Assembly: GCA_902782235.1 (NCBI GenBank)
Contig: CACZML010000004.1
Location: forward strand, 1 to 44,427
DNA length: 44,427 nt
Direction of reading: 5' to 3'
From: Oscillospiraceae bacterium
GTDB lineage: Bacteria; Bacillota; Clostridia; Saccharofermentanales; Saccharofermentanaceae
The translations under genes and the position numbers were made by a program. The notes beneath the pieces were generated by a model. The model was not told where the DNA came from and ran no database searches. It saw only the letters and a program-made list of their open reading frames with translations. Shown here piece by piece: positions 17,278 to 25,918 of this stretch; position 1 is the stretch's first letter; each line of letters opens with the position of its first letter.

Positions 17278-18876
17278 TTAGTCACCCCTGTTGGTTTTCC
17301 GGTACTTGGATGGCGTACATCCCATGATCTCAATGAATTTGCGGATAAAATAGTCGCTGTCCTTGTATCCGACGTCTTCTGCAATACGGTTTATCTTCTT
17401 GTCCGTATTGATAATCTGGCGGGCAGCTTCCTTGATCCTGTAATTTGTCAGGTAATTCTTGAAAGATTCCCCGTATTTTTTCCTGAATACCTGTCCTAAA
17501 TAGGAACTGTTAATGTGATATTTATCACCCAGATACTTAAGGCTTATGTCGCCTGCATAGTTTTCGCGGATCTCTGCTTCGATAACAGCGAGGATTCCAT
17601 GGGAAATACTTTTTCTAAGTTCGGAAAGATATGATGCGTATTCAAGCGCGAATGTTTTAAGGTGCTGGTATGAGCCTCTGGCAAATGCATCGCCTGATGC
17701 CTGCTCTGAAATGTACTGGATGATCTCTTCCTGGTTTACCGTGTCATCAAGTTCGCTTGCCAGATGGATCAGCTGGAACAGAAGATAGTTGATGTTAAGG
17801 TCGAAGGCGACGTTACTGCTGTCCTTGCCTCTGAGCTCGCTGTGGAGCTTTTCGATACCTGATTCAATAGAAGACGGCTCATTCTTTGCGATCGATCCGA
17901 TTATCTCGTCTATCGTATTCTTGCAAAGGACGATACCGCTGTAATTGGTATCTGTCTCTTCATAGAAATAGAGTTTCTTTGTGTTATGGAATCCTGCGAT
18001 ACTCTTAAGGCGCTTGCAGGATTCATAGGATTCGGAAAGCGAAGCGATATCAGGTACAACTTTTCCGCAATACATTCTTACGGGCTTAATGAACAGAACT
18101 TCTATCTTTCTTATAAGCTGGTTTAAGAATTCGTTCTCCGACATGTCGCGCATGTCAGCCATGTTCTCGCAGTATATGAATCCGACATCGTAGATATCTT
18201 CATCGTAAGGGACTTCCAGAGTGAAGTGGTTAACGTATTCTTTGAGCGTCTCCCTGCATGCATTCAGGAGCTGCTTCTGGATGGCACCCATATCGTAATC
18301 GTCAGATACCGCGGTATCAGCTTCCGCATCTTTCTGCATAAAACCGATATAGATAAATCTCAGTCCGCCGGAGAGCTGGAGGTGCTTATTCGCGTACTCG
18401 ATCTCCTCGTCTGCATATTTGCCTCTGATGATGTGCCTTATAACTCTCGAAAGGTATGCGTCCTCCATCTTCTCCCTGTCTTTACGAAGAATAATGGATT
18501 CACGGTTCAGGTTGGACACTTTACGCAGGACTGCAATGAGTTCCTCTTCCTCTACCGGCTTAAGGATATAGTCTAGGCATCCGTTCCTTATTGCTCTTTG
18601 TGTGTATGCGAAATCATCGTAGCCTGTGAGAAGGACAAATTCGGCATCGGAGATCTTTTCCTTTTTTACGGTCTCTAAAAGTTCAAGACCGGTCATCTCA
18701 GGCATGCGGATATCAGAGATAATGAGATCGACCTGATTCTCCTTGAGATATTTCAATGCATCCTTACCGTTCGAGCAAGTGGCCGCGATCTCAAATCCGC
18801 CGCTCGCCCAGTCGATCAGGACCTGAAGACCCTGAAGGATGTAAGGTTCGTCATCAACAAGCATTACTTTAAGCAT
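17278..18876 (-). CDS. response regulator with AraC-type DNA-binding domain (YesN family)
   Basis: A 532-residue transcription factor. The receiver domain (1-120) has the acidic pocket D8 D9, the phosphorylation site Asp55 (ISDIRMPEMTG), T at LLTGYDD and Lys in ILKPVEEEEL. A long middle region of about 300 residues, as in YesN proteins, links to a C-terminal pair of AraC helix-turn-helices (YLGQVFRKKYGESF and INRIAEDVGYKDSDYFIRKF). It lies nine bases after the sensor kinase gene, so the pair is co-transcribed. By family and position it most likely activates the importer operon and/or the divergent esterase-glycosidase gene in response to a glycan. Confidence 0.93.
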   Translation of the reverse strand: MLKVMLVDDEPYILQGLQVLIDWASGGFEIAATCSNGKDALKYLKENQVDLIISDIRMPEMTGLELLETVKKEKISDAEFVLLTGYDDFAYTQRAIRNGCLDYILKPVEEEELIAVLRKVSNLNRESIILRKDREKMEDAYLSRVIRHIIRGKYADEEIEYANKHLQLSGGLRFIYIGFMQKDAEADTAVSDDYDMGAIQKQLLNACRETLKEYVNHFTLEVPYDEDIYDVGFIYCENMADMRDMSENEFLNQLIRKIEVLFIKPVRMYCGKVVPDIASLSESYESCKRLKSIAGFHNTKKLYFYEETDTNYSGIVLCKNTIDEIIGSIAKNEPSSIESGIEKLHSELRGKDSSNVAFDLNINYLLFQLIHLASELDDTVNQEEIIQYISEQASGDAFARGSYQHLKTFALEYASYLSELRKSISHGILAVIEAEIRENYAGDISLKYLGDKYHINSSYLGQVFRKKYGESFKNYLTNYRIKEAARQIINTDKKINRIAEDVGYKDSDYFIRKFIEIMGCTPSKYRKTNRGD

Positions 18877-18885
18877 AATTCACTC

Positions 18886-20655
18886 CTAATCCGCTATAGT
18901 GATCTTATCTGCAGGGATCGTAATGATGACACTCATGCCGATACCCTTTTCACTCTCTATCGTAAACTTTGCCTCGTCCTTGAACATCATCTTGATCCTG
19001 AGGCAGGCATTGAGGATGCCGACGTGCTTTGCTTTCTTAACAGCAGCAATGGTAACGTCGTTCATCTTTCTCTGAAGCTGGATAACATCCTTCTCATCCA
19101 TTCCGTCACCGGTGTCTTCGACTTCGATTACAATGTTATCCCCTTCTTTATTTACCCTGACGAATATCCATCCCTGTGTGGCTTTAGACTCGATGCCGTG
19201 AATGCAGGCATTCTCAACGAATGTAACGAGCGTAAGCTTGGGGATCAGAATCTTCTTGCACTCTTCGCTTATGTCGATATCAAATGAGATCCTGTCGCCA
19301 AAGCGGTAGCTCTGGAGCTGGAGATAGGCATCGATGAATTCTTCCTCCTCCTGGATCGTAACAGCGTCGTCATGCCACTCAACATTCTGCCTTTCCATGA
19401 CGGCGAGCCTTTGTACCATCTCGGCAGTCTCATTCTCGCCTTTGAGGATACTGTGCATTCTGATACTCTCAAGCGCATTGAACAGGAAGTGCGGATTGAT
19501 CTGGCTCTGGAGCGCCAGGAGTTCCGCATTCTTGCGCGCGAGGTCAGATTCCTGTTCTCTGAGCTTGTCTTTATAGATCGTGTTCGTAAGCTTGTTGTTG
19601 ATGTCTACGATCCTGTTATAGTTATGCATCAGTTCGGAGATCTCGTCGGAGCCGCTGATCTCTTTTATCGGCTGGAAGTACTCCTTGCCGCCTTCACCGA
19701 ATGCCTTGCCGAGGATCGTGATTCTGTCGGTGATGGATCTCTCGAGAAGCTTCATAAGCAGGATCGGTATTATGAGCGTTAAGAGGATGATGAAGAACGT
19801 GATGAGTATGTGTTCGCTGATGACTTTAAGGACAGTAAACTCTTCAGTAAATGCATAGAGCGTAAATGTGTTATCGTACATCCTGACTTCACTGACAGTC
19901 ACGTTTGCGACCTTTGAGGCCCTGTCGGTGATCTCCTGGTAAGTTGCACCGTCTCCTTTGCTTGAATACATGACATAATCGCCGCAGCAAAGATACATGT
20001 TGCAGTTTATAGGCGTCTCTCCGAGCTCGTCATAGATCCTCGGCATCTTGTGCTCTATGGTGATTATCTTTGTCAGCTTTGAATCGGCATTGTTCATCTT
20101 ACGGACATAGATAAATCTGTTCCTGTCCGACGTAAGGTCTATCGGGTCTTCGTCGTAATAAGCGTAAGCGGCTTCTATCGCATTGGTCTTATTGAATTTC
20201 AGGTACCATTGCTCTTTATATATCTCCTTGATGTTATGGAAATAGTGTCCGCTCATCATGGTGCTGTTATCTGAATAGATAACGAGTCTGTCCTGGTTGA
20301 TATTTGACAATGTCGCGAAAAATGAAGTCGAGACAGTATAGATGTAACTGTTGAAATATCCGTAAGGAATATCGTATTCGGTATCGATAAATTCGTTGAG
20401 GTCTTTGTTGAGGTCGATCGCCATTGCAACCTGTGCATCGTAATCCAGAATATCCTGGATCCGGTTAACGTATGCGTTAGTGGCGTCTTCTCTGTATTTT
20501 CTCTGGTTGTCGAGCTCAGCTTCGAAGACTGATCTGAATAAAACAGCATCGGTAATGATCAGCGGCAATATGACGCCGAAAATATACATGAAAAGGAATT
20601 TCTTATTTAGTTTTAGCTGGCTGAAAAAATTCCTTGCCCTGACGAATTTGAACAT
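18886..20655 (-). CDS. sensor histidine kinase (YesM family)
   Basis: A 589-residue membrane kinase. Two membrane helices (about 19-41 and 282-304) enclose a 240-residue extracytoplasmic sensor region; a HAMP domain (about 302-355) and a coiled stretch lead to the His_kinase domain with phospho-acceptor His389 in QINPHFLFNALESI. The ATPase domain shows the N box ENACIHGIE and a G box DTGDGM. YesM kinases sense extracellular sugars and pair with YesN-type regulators; the regulator gene follows by nine bases. The ATG is preceded by a GGGG-containing site. Confidence 0.93.
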   Translation of the reverse strand: MFKFVRARNFFSQLKLNKKFLFMYIFGVILPLIITDAVLFRSVFEAELDNQRKYREDATNAYVNRIQDILDYDAQVAMAIDLNKDLNEFIDTEYDIPYGYFNSYIYTVSTSFFATLSNINQDRLVIYSDNSTMMSGHYFHNIKEIYKEQWYLKFNKTNAIEAAYAYYDEDPIDLTSDRNRFIYVRKMNNADSKLTKIITIEHKMPRIYDELGETPINCNMYLCCGDYVMYSSKGDGATYQEITDRASKVANVTVSEVRMYDNTFTLYAFTEEFTVLKVISEHILITFFIILLTLIIPILLMKLLERSITDRITILGKAFGEGGKEYFQPIKEISGSDEISELMHNYNRIVDINNKLTNTIYKDKLREQESDLARKNAELLALQSQINPHFLFNALESIRMHSILKGENETAEMVQRLAVMERQNVEWHDDAVTIQEEEEFIDAYLQLQSYRFGDRISFDIDISEECKKILIPKLTLVTFVENACIHGIESKATQGWIFVRVNKEGDNIVIEVEDTGDGMDEKDVIQLQRKMNDVTIAAVKKAKHVGILNACLRIKMMFKDEAKFTIESEKGIGMSVIITIPADKITIAD

Positions 20656-20702
20656 GGGGTCCCCGCTTGCTGCAATAAATGGTCCTTTGTGTCACACCCT
20701 AA

Positions 20703-20733
20703 TATGTTATAGAAAACATATCCCCTTTGCAAA
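20703..20733 (-). promoter_or_regulatory. candidate promoter of sensor-kinase operon with palindrome
   Basis: On the minus strand TTGCAA (20727-20732), 17 bases and TAACAT (20704-20709). The inverted repeat TATGTT (20703-20708) and AACATA (20715-20720), with a 6-base centre, overlaps the -10. It sits in the 197-base divergent gap to the esterase-glycosidase gene, where a shared regulator could act. Confidence 0.45.
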
Positions 20734-20790
20734 TGAAGTTAATGCCAGAAAGAGTTGATTTAGTCGGGTCTTATCTGTAATTTATCCCGT

Positions 20791-20819
20791 TGATTATTCG
20801 ATTTGGTTTTCCTAACATA
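20791..20819 (+). promoter_or_regulatory. candidate promoter of esterase-glycosidase gene
   Basis: TTGATT (20790-20795), a 17-base spacer and TAACAT (20813-20818) lie about 35 bases upstream of the ATG. The -10 is the same TAACAT as on the other side of the divergent gap. The match to consensus is modest, which suits an activator-dependent promoter. Confidence 0.4.
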
Positions 20820-20852
20820 ATTGTAATTAATCTTTTACATGAGGTGTTCCGC

Positions 20853-23828
20853 ATGCTGAAAATAGTCAAGACCGAGAATGGACTGGTAAGAGGCCTTCCC
20901 GGAAACAATACCCGAATCACCGCTTTCAAAGGCATCCCCTTTGCTGCGCCCCCTGTAGGTGAAAACCGCTGGAAGGCGCCACAGCCCTGCAAGGATTGGG
21001 AGGGTATTTATGACGCATACAAGTTCGCGCCCATCTCCGTTCAGGACCAGCCGGGTATCGGAACTGATATCTACTGCAGGGAGTGGCACGTCGACAAGGA
21101 CATCGAGATAGATGAGGACTGCCTCTACTTAAACGTATGGACAAACGCAAAGAGCGAAGACGATAAGCTTCCTGTCCTCGTATGGTTCTTCGGCGGCGGA
21201 TTCCAGTGGGGCTATACGGCCGAGATGGAATTTAACGGCGAGAATCTTGCCAAGAAAGGCATCATCGTTGTAACAGTAAATTACAGACTCGGCGCACTTG
21301 GCTTCCTTTCTCATCCCGATCTTTTCAAGGAATCACCTGAAGCACCTGCCAACTTCGGTCTTCTGGACCAGCTTGCAGGACTTAAGTGGGTCAAGAGAAA
21401 TATCGCATCCTTCGGCGGCGATCCTGACAACATCACGATTGCCGGACAGTCCGCAGGCGGCGGAAGCGTATTAAACCACCTGACCTCCGAATCAAGCATC
21501 GGTCTTTACCAGAAGGCGATCATCCTTTCAGGCATCATTGCCTTCCCTTACATTAAGGACTTCGTCATGACTCCGAGGACCATAGATGACGCCTGCTCAT
21601 ATGGCGTTAAGTTCTTTGACAGGCTCGGCGTAAAGACCGTTGAGGAAGCAAGAAAGCTCGACGCTTCCTATATCCGCGAAGTATATGCAAAGTTCAGGGA
21701 GACTGAATCTTTCTTCTTCACCCCCATGATCGACAACGTCTTCCAGCATGACGAACCGTTAAAGCTCTTCATGCAGGGCAAGCATGCGCATGTTCCGCTC
21801 ATGTCGGGCAACACCTTCGATGAATTCCCGAGCTTTATCCTTGCTGATTCCAAGGATGAATTCGAGGGCAAGGCAAAAGAGATCTTCGGCGGCAAGGCTT
21901 CTGAATTCCTCTCATTTCCTGAAGCGCAGAAGCACAACGGCAATATGTATGCGCCCGTGCGTGCCATCGAATGCGCTGTAAAGGCAACTTTCGAGCACAA
22001 CGACAAACCCGGCTACTACTACAGCTTTGAACCTGATATTCCGGGTGAGGACAATCCCGGCACATTCCACTCCGTCGATCTCTGGTTCTTCTTCGATAAT
22101 CTCGACAAGTGCTGGAGACCGATGACCGGAAGACATTTCGATATCGCAAGACAGATGAGCCTTTACTTCGTAAACTTCATCAAGAACGGCGATCCTAACG
22201 GCAATGATGTCGACGGCAGCGCTCTTCCCATGTGGAAACCTTATACTGAATCTTCCAAGAACGAGATGCACTTCACTTCTGAAGGCGCGAAAACAAGGAT
22301 CCAGGAGGATTCCTCCGAATCAGGATATATCAACTTCATGAAGAAGCACATTGAAGCTACGATCGCGGGAACAGCCGGCGGAGAGAAGAAGGATACTGAA
22401 GGTCCCAGAGTCGATCTTTACGAAGTTCCGAAGAAGCAGGCATTTAACCCTTATCTTCCGAACTGGGAGTTCATCCCTGACGGCGAGCCTTATGTCTTCA
22501 ATAACAGAGTCTATATCTACGGCTCACACGATATCTTCAACGGCGACGTATTCTGCCCCGGCGATTATGTAACCTGGTCAGCACCGGTTAACGATCTCGG
22601 CGACTGGACATACGAGGGCGTTATCTTCAAGAGATCCGACGATCCTGCAAATGCGGATGACAGAGGGTGCCTCTATGCACCTGACGTTACGGTTGGTCCT
22701 GACGGCAGATACTATCTGTTCTATGCTCTCGACAACGACTGCGTCATTTCAGTTGCAGTAAGCGATACGCCCAACGGCAGATTCGAATTCATCGGCAACG
22801 TTCACTACGAGGACGGAACGCTTCTCGGCAAGAAGGAAGGCGACGAGCAGCAGTTCGATCCCGGCGTGATCACGATCGGCGATACCACATATATGTATAC
22901 AGGCTTCTGCGGACAGGGTGATGCTTCCCGCCACGGATGCATGCTGACAGTTCTTGATAAGGATATGCTCACGATCAAGCGTGCTCCCGAATTCGTCATC
23001 CCTTCAACACAGCACAGCAAGGGAACTGAATATGAGGGGCACGCATTCTTCGAGGCACCTTCAATAAGAGAGAGAAACGGTATCTTCTATCTCATCTATT
23101 CTTCACAGGTAATGCATGAACTCTGCTACGGCTATTCAGAGAGCCCTCTCGGCCCCTTCAAGTACGGCGGAGTCATCGTAAGCAACTGCGATATCGGTAT
23201 CGATACATATAAGCCTGCTGATAAGCCCACAGCCTTTGGTGCCAACAACCACGGCAGCATCGTTGAGATCGGCGGCGACTGGTACATCTTCTACCACAGA
23301 CAGACAAACAACACCTGGTATTCACGTCAGGGCTGCGCTGAGAAGATAGAGTTTGATGAGAACGGCCAGATAAAGCAGGTAGAGATCACTTCCTGCGGCC
23401 TCAACGGCGGACCTTTGTCCGACAAGGGTGAATATCCCGCACATATCGCGTGCAACATTTTCGACGACAGGAACAAGATGTATGTCGGAGAGCACCACGC
23501 GGCAAATATCACAATGGATATCAGGGACTGCGAGACAGGTCCTTCACACATCAGGGATATCTATGAGAATACAACTATCGGATTTAAGTATTTTGATCTT
23601 AAGGGCGTAAAGGGCTTAAGGATCACGACCAGAGGTTACGGAATGGGTGATTTTGAGATAAGAACATCCATTGACGGTGACGTCTTAGGCAAGATCTCAG
23701 TCGGATTCTGCACCGCCTGGACCGAAGGTAAGGCTGAGTTTACGGTTCCTGATGGAATATACCCTCTTTATCTCACTTACAAGGGTGTCGGAAATCCTTC
23801 CCTTAAGAGCTTCGAATTTCTGCATTAA
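20853..23828 (+). CDS. fusion of type-B carboxylesterase, GH43 glycosidase and C-terminal beta module
   Basis: A 991-residue multidomain enzyme, the only plus-strand gene. Residues 1-505 are a type-B carboxylesterase: oxyanion-loop FFGGGFQWG, nucleophile Ser200 in GQSAGG, probable acid Glu324 and His406. Residues about 530-865 are a GH43 five-bladed propeller with probable base Asp543 (PDGEPYV), modulator Asp611 (YAPDV) and acid Glu734 (FFEAPS). The last 115 residues resemble a CBM6-like beta sandwich. There is no signal peptide, so it should act in the cytoplasm on imported oligosaccharide, removing acyl esters and arabinose or xylose side groups. The start is the ATG at 20853 with GAGG eight bases upstream. 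It is divergent from the sensor kinase. The exact substrate is not known. Confidence 0.88.
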   Translation: MLKIVKTENGLVRGLPGNNTRITAFKGIPFAAPPVGENRWKAPQPCKDWEGIYDAYKFAPISVQDQPGIGTDIYCREWHVDKDIEIDEDCLYLNVWTNAKSEDDKLPVLVWFFGGGFQWGYTAEMEFNGENLAKKGIIVVTVNYRLGALGFLSHPDLFKESPEAPANFGLLDQLAGLKWVKRNIASFGGDPDNITIAGQSAGGGSVLNHLTSESSIGLYQKAIILSGIIAFPYIKDFVMTPRTIDDACSYGVKFFDRLGVKTVEEARKLDASYIREVYAKFRETESFFFTPMIDNVFQHDEPLKLFMQGKHAHVPLMSGNTFDEFPSFILADSKDEFEGKAKEIFGGKASEFLSFPEAQKHNGNMYAPVRAIECAVKATFEHNDKPGYYYSFEPDIPGEDNPGTFHSVDLWFFFDNLDKCWRPMTGRHFDIARQMSLYFVNFIKNGDPNGNDVDGSALPMWKPYTESSKNEMHFTSEGAKTRIQEDSSESGYINFMKKHIEATIAGTAGGEKKDTEGPRVDLYEVPKKQAFNPYLPNWEFIPDGEPYVFNNRVYIYGSHDIFNGDVFCPGDYVTWSAPVNDLGDWTYEGVIFKRSDDPANADDRGCLYAPDVTVGPDGRYYLFYALDNDCVISVAVSDTPNGRFEFIGNVHYEDGTLLGKKEGDEQQFDPGVITIGDTTYMYTGFCGQGDASRHGCMLTVLDKDMLTIKRAPEFVIPSTQHSKGTEYEGHAFFEAPSIRERNGIFYLIYSSQVMHELCYGYSESPLGPFKYGGVIVSNCDIGIDTYKPADKPTAFGANNHGSIVEIGGDWYIFYHRQTNNTWYSRQGCAEKIEFDENGQIKQVEITSCGLNGGPLSDKGEYPAHIACNIFDDRNKMYVGEHHAANITMDIRDCETGPSHIRDIYENTTIGFKYFDLKGVKGLRITTRGYGMGDFEIRTSIDGDVLGKISVGFCTAWTEGKAEFTVPDGIYPLYLTYKGVGNPSLKSFEFLH

Positions 23829-23829
23829 G

Positions 23830-23900
23830 CTGAAGTTTTTTTGCTTCAGACTTCCCGATGGTAGGGCCGGAAGAGAGATCTTCCGGCCTTACTTATTAAT
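23830..23900 (+). terminator. tandem terminator hairpins after esterase-glycosidase gene
   Basis: A small hairpin (CTGAAG 23830-23835 with CTTCAG 23844-23849) is followed by a strong one: a 14-bp stem with one G-U pair, GTAGGGCCGGAAGA (23861-23874) with TCTTCCGGCCTTAC (23879-23892), around a GAGA loop, then TTATTAATATTTTA. The second is the main terminator. Confidence 0.85.
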
Positions 23901-23996
23901 ATTTTATAGTGAAAAATCCAACAACTTCGTTAATATTACTGTAAAAACCTTCATATTTCTTTCAAATATCATTTAATAATCATTAAATTTATGTCG

Positions 23997-24025
23997 TTGA
24001 AATTCCCGACAGAATCAACTATACT
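23997..24025 (+). promoter_or_regulatory. sigma-A promoter of candidate small RNA
   Basis: TTGAAA (23997-24002), exactly 17 bases and TATACT (24020-24025). It lies downstream of the terminators of the esterase-glycosidase gene and faces the histidine phosphatase gene on the opposite strand, so it serves no coding gene. Confidence 0.5.
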
Positions 24026-24031
24026 TCAATT

Positions 24032-24107
24032 ATCAACAAAGACATTTTTCTATTCCTATTATCCCCATATTTGCGGCCACCCTTTCCCGGGTGGTCGCTC
24101 CTTTTAT
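24032..24107 (+). ncRNA. candidate small RNA of about 75 nt
   Basis: The predicted transcript starts about seven bases after TATACT and ends in a 10-bp hairpin, GCGGCCACCC (24073-24082) with GGGTGGTCGC (24089-24098), followed by TCCTTTTAT. It holds an unstructured AC/U-rich 5' part of about 40 bases, a layout typical of trans-acting small RNAs. It has no convincing open frame or ribosome site. No known RNA family was recognised; the call rests on promoter plus terminator only. Confidence 0.45.
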
Positions 24108-24116
24108 GAGAATAAT

Positions 24117-24665
24117 TTAAAGGAGCTTTATAAGCTTGCAGTTTTCAATGCCTTCCGACCAGAAATCCTTAAGGTCTTTGTGCTTCACATTGCCGATAAT
24201 AGCTGAATTCATGGCGCCGTGTCCTAAGATCAGGACGTCCTTGCCCTGGTCAACCAGAGGGTAGGCAACTTCTTCCAGGAATTCATTAGTCCTCTTAAGA
24301 AGGTCAGCAAGGCTCTCTGCCCCGCCTTTGGCCTCATATTTCTCAGGATTAAAGAACAATACCCTGACCGGACACTCGGGCTTCTCGAATACTTCCTCAG
24401 TTCCTTCATAGATGCCAAAGCCCATCTCGGAGAGCCTCTCATCTATTATCACGGGAACATCTCTTCCCTCTAATACATATTTGGCAGTATCCCTTGCCCT
24501 TACAAGTGGCGAGCAGTAGCAGACATCGAAATGAATATCCTTATATCGTTCGCCGGCCTCTTTGGCCATTTTGATCCCCATCTCATTAAGCGGGATGTCC
24601 GTCTTCCCCTGAAGCTTGTGGGTCAGGTTCCAGTCGGTCTTCCCGTGTCTCATTATGTAAAGCAT
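24117..24665 (-). CDS. histidine phosphatase family protein (phosphoglycerate mutase-like)
   Basis: A 182-residue cytoplasmic phosphatase. The catalytic motif is MRHGKTDWN with the phospho-histidine at His7; the second catalytic histidine is in ILGHGAMNSA, and the conserved acid follows RLSEMGFGIYEG. It resembles PhoE/GpmB-like broad phosphatases, and its substrate cannot be told from sequence. It starts three bases after the stop of the DUF2974 gene, so the two are co-transcribed. The ribosome site is weak. The 3' end lies next to the candidate small RNA terminator on the other strand. Confidence 0.9.
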   Translation of the reverse strand: MLYIMRHGKTDWNLTHKLQGKTDIPLNEMGIKMAKEAGERYKDIHFDVCYCSPLVRARDTAKYVLEGRDVPVIIDERLSEMGFGIYEGTEEVFEKPECPVRVLFFNPEKYEAKGGAESLADLLKRTNEFLEEVAYPLVDQGKDVLILGHGAMNSAIIGNVKHKDLKDFWSEGIENCKLIKLL

Positions 24666-24668
24666 TGA

Positions 24669-25823
24669 TTATTTCTTTCCGTTCTTTTTGATCTTGTCGA
24701 CTAAGGCATCCTTTTTGTCGGCCAGCGCCTCTTTACCTTCCTTGACGACATCAAGGTTTACGAAGAAGAGTTTTACAAGGGTCCTGACCTTGTCGCCCGA
24801 ATCGTTTATCTGTCTCATGCGGGTGATCATGGCCTTGGTTCCCTTGATGCCGATCTTGGTCATGGTGCTCATTGTTTCTGCTCCCGATGCCTCGAAAACA
24901 GAGAAAAGGTCGTCGACGAATACTTTCCGCTGGATAAAGCTCATCTCATCAAGCCAGGATGCTAATGTCTCTGCAAATGTATCGCTTACCTTGTCGGTCG
25001 AAGCAAGTGTATAGAATTCCTTGCCTTCGAGCTCCCAGGAAAGCGGATTGTGCTGCATTATTCCCAGTTCATTGCTCTTTACGACTACAGGTTCTACTGT
25101 GCTCTTAAGAAGTCTTCCGACGATCGATGTCTGGGGAATGTACTTTTCGATCTTGGGCTGGATAAACCTGAACTGGTCTGATTCCAGAATGTTCTCGTTG
25201 AAACCGAATCCCGGACCGTCAAAGCTGTAGATATTCTTTATGCGACGGGCGATATCAGGCTCGGCCAGCGTTGCTGCATATATCGCCAGATGTCCGCCCT
25301 TGGAATGGCCTCCCAGGCGGATCTCCTGTGTCCTTCCGCCCATTACCTCCTGGATATAGAGCAGGGCTTCAGTCTCGGCAGGAACCGTCATGTAGCTTAA
25401 GTTAAAGTCTTCCTTCCATCCAATTATCCTGTCATCAGTTCCCCTGTATGAGATAAAGGCGATGCCGTCTGATGTCTCGATCTCAAGCGCTCCGAACTGG
25501 ATCTCTCTTCCGATGTCCGTATCGTCTACGAAGTTCGAGAGCATCGCGCCCCTGAACCTGTTGCTGTTCGCAAGGGCTCTTAAGATGGAAGGGCAGAAAT
25601 TTATGAATGACTTGTCTTTGGAAAGTTCTTCCTCCGTATGGTACTTGAAGAAAAGCCTGGAGGCTTCCCTCATCGTTACCTTGCCCATTCCCTTTGACGG
25701 AACGATATCCGTGAAATCAATATAAGACAGCGCCGACAGAAGACATGCGTCGATGCTGTTGAAAGGATCTTTTGAGAAAGGCAGGTCGCCTCTCCATGCA
25801 AGGTAATCGATCAAGTTTCCCAT
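24669..25823 (-). CDS. DUF2974 (Mbeg1-like) alpha/beta hydrolase
   Basis: A 384-residue protein of the DUF2974 group of lipase-like alpha/beta hydrolases. The opening MGNLIDYLAWRGDL and the nucleophile elbow GGHSKGGHLA (Ser in GHSKG) are characteristic, and the YSFDGPGF segment probably supplies the acid region. It is predicted cytoplasmic, with no signal. The substrate is unknown. The -10 box TATAAT ends only seven bases before the ATG and no ribosome site is in range, so it may be read from a leaderless mRNA. It forms an operon with the histidine phosphatase. Confidence 0.88.
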   Translation of the reverse strand: MGNLIDYLAWRGDLPFSKDPFNSIDACLLSALSYIDFTDIVPSKGMGKVTMREASRLFFKYHTEEELSKDKSFINFCPSILRALANSNRFRGAMLSNFVDDTDIGREIQFGALEIETSDGIAFISYRGTDDRIIGWKEDFNLSYMTVPAETEALLYIQEVMGGRTQEIRLGGHSKGGHLAIYAATLAEPDIARRIKNIYSFDGPGFGFNENILESDQFRFIQPKIEKYIPQTSIVGRLLKSTVEPVVVKSNELGIMQHNPLSWELEGKEFYTLASTDKVSDTFAETLASWLDEMSFIQRKVFVDDLFSVFEASGAETMSTMTKIGIKGTKAMITRMRQINDSGDKVRTLVKLFFVNLDVVKEGKEALADKKDALVDKIKKNGKK

Positions 25824-25830
25824 AGAAGAT

Positions 25831-25836
25831 ATTATA
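25831..25836 (-). promoter_or_regulatory. -10 box of DUF2974 gene, leaderless spacing
   Basis: A perfect TATAAT on the minus strand with only seven bases to the ATG, so the predicted first nucleotide is at or next to the start codon. The -35 region is poor (TCCCTG at 25854-25859). Confidence 0.5.
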
Positions 25837-25862
25837 ATCCAGAATCAGCCTCCCAGGGATAT

Positions 25863-25893
25863 AAAAAGAGGCTGCCATATTGACAGCCTCTTT
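25863..25893 (-). terminator. intrinsic terminator of S10-spc-secY operon
   Basis: A 10-bp perfect stem, AAAGAGGCTG (25865-25874) with CAGCCTCTTT (25884-25893), is followed by a T-run on the minus strand. It lies 25 bases after the secY stop and ends the ribosomal operon. Confidence 0.9.
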
Positions 25894-25918
25894 AAATAAT
25901 TCATTTTCAGTGCAGTAA

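Noticed and set aside
24073-24098. Terminator of the histidine phosphatase gene on the minus strand
   Set aside because: On the minus strand the hairpin is followed by GCAAATATGGGG without a T-run; only the plus strand fits a terminator.
23991-24206. A 71-codon plus-strand frame spanning the candidate small RNA
   Set aside because: It runs into the antisense of the histidine phosphatase and has no ribosome site or recognisable product.
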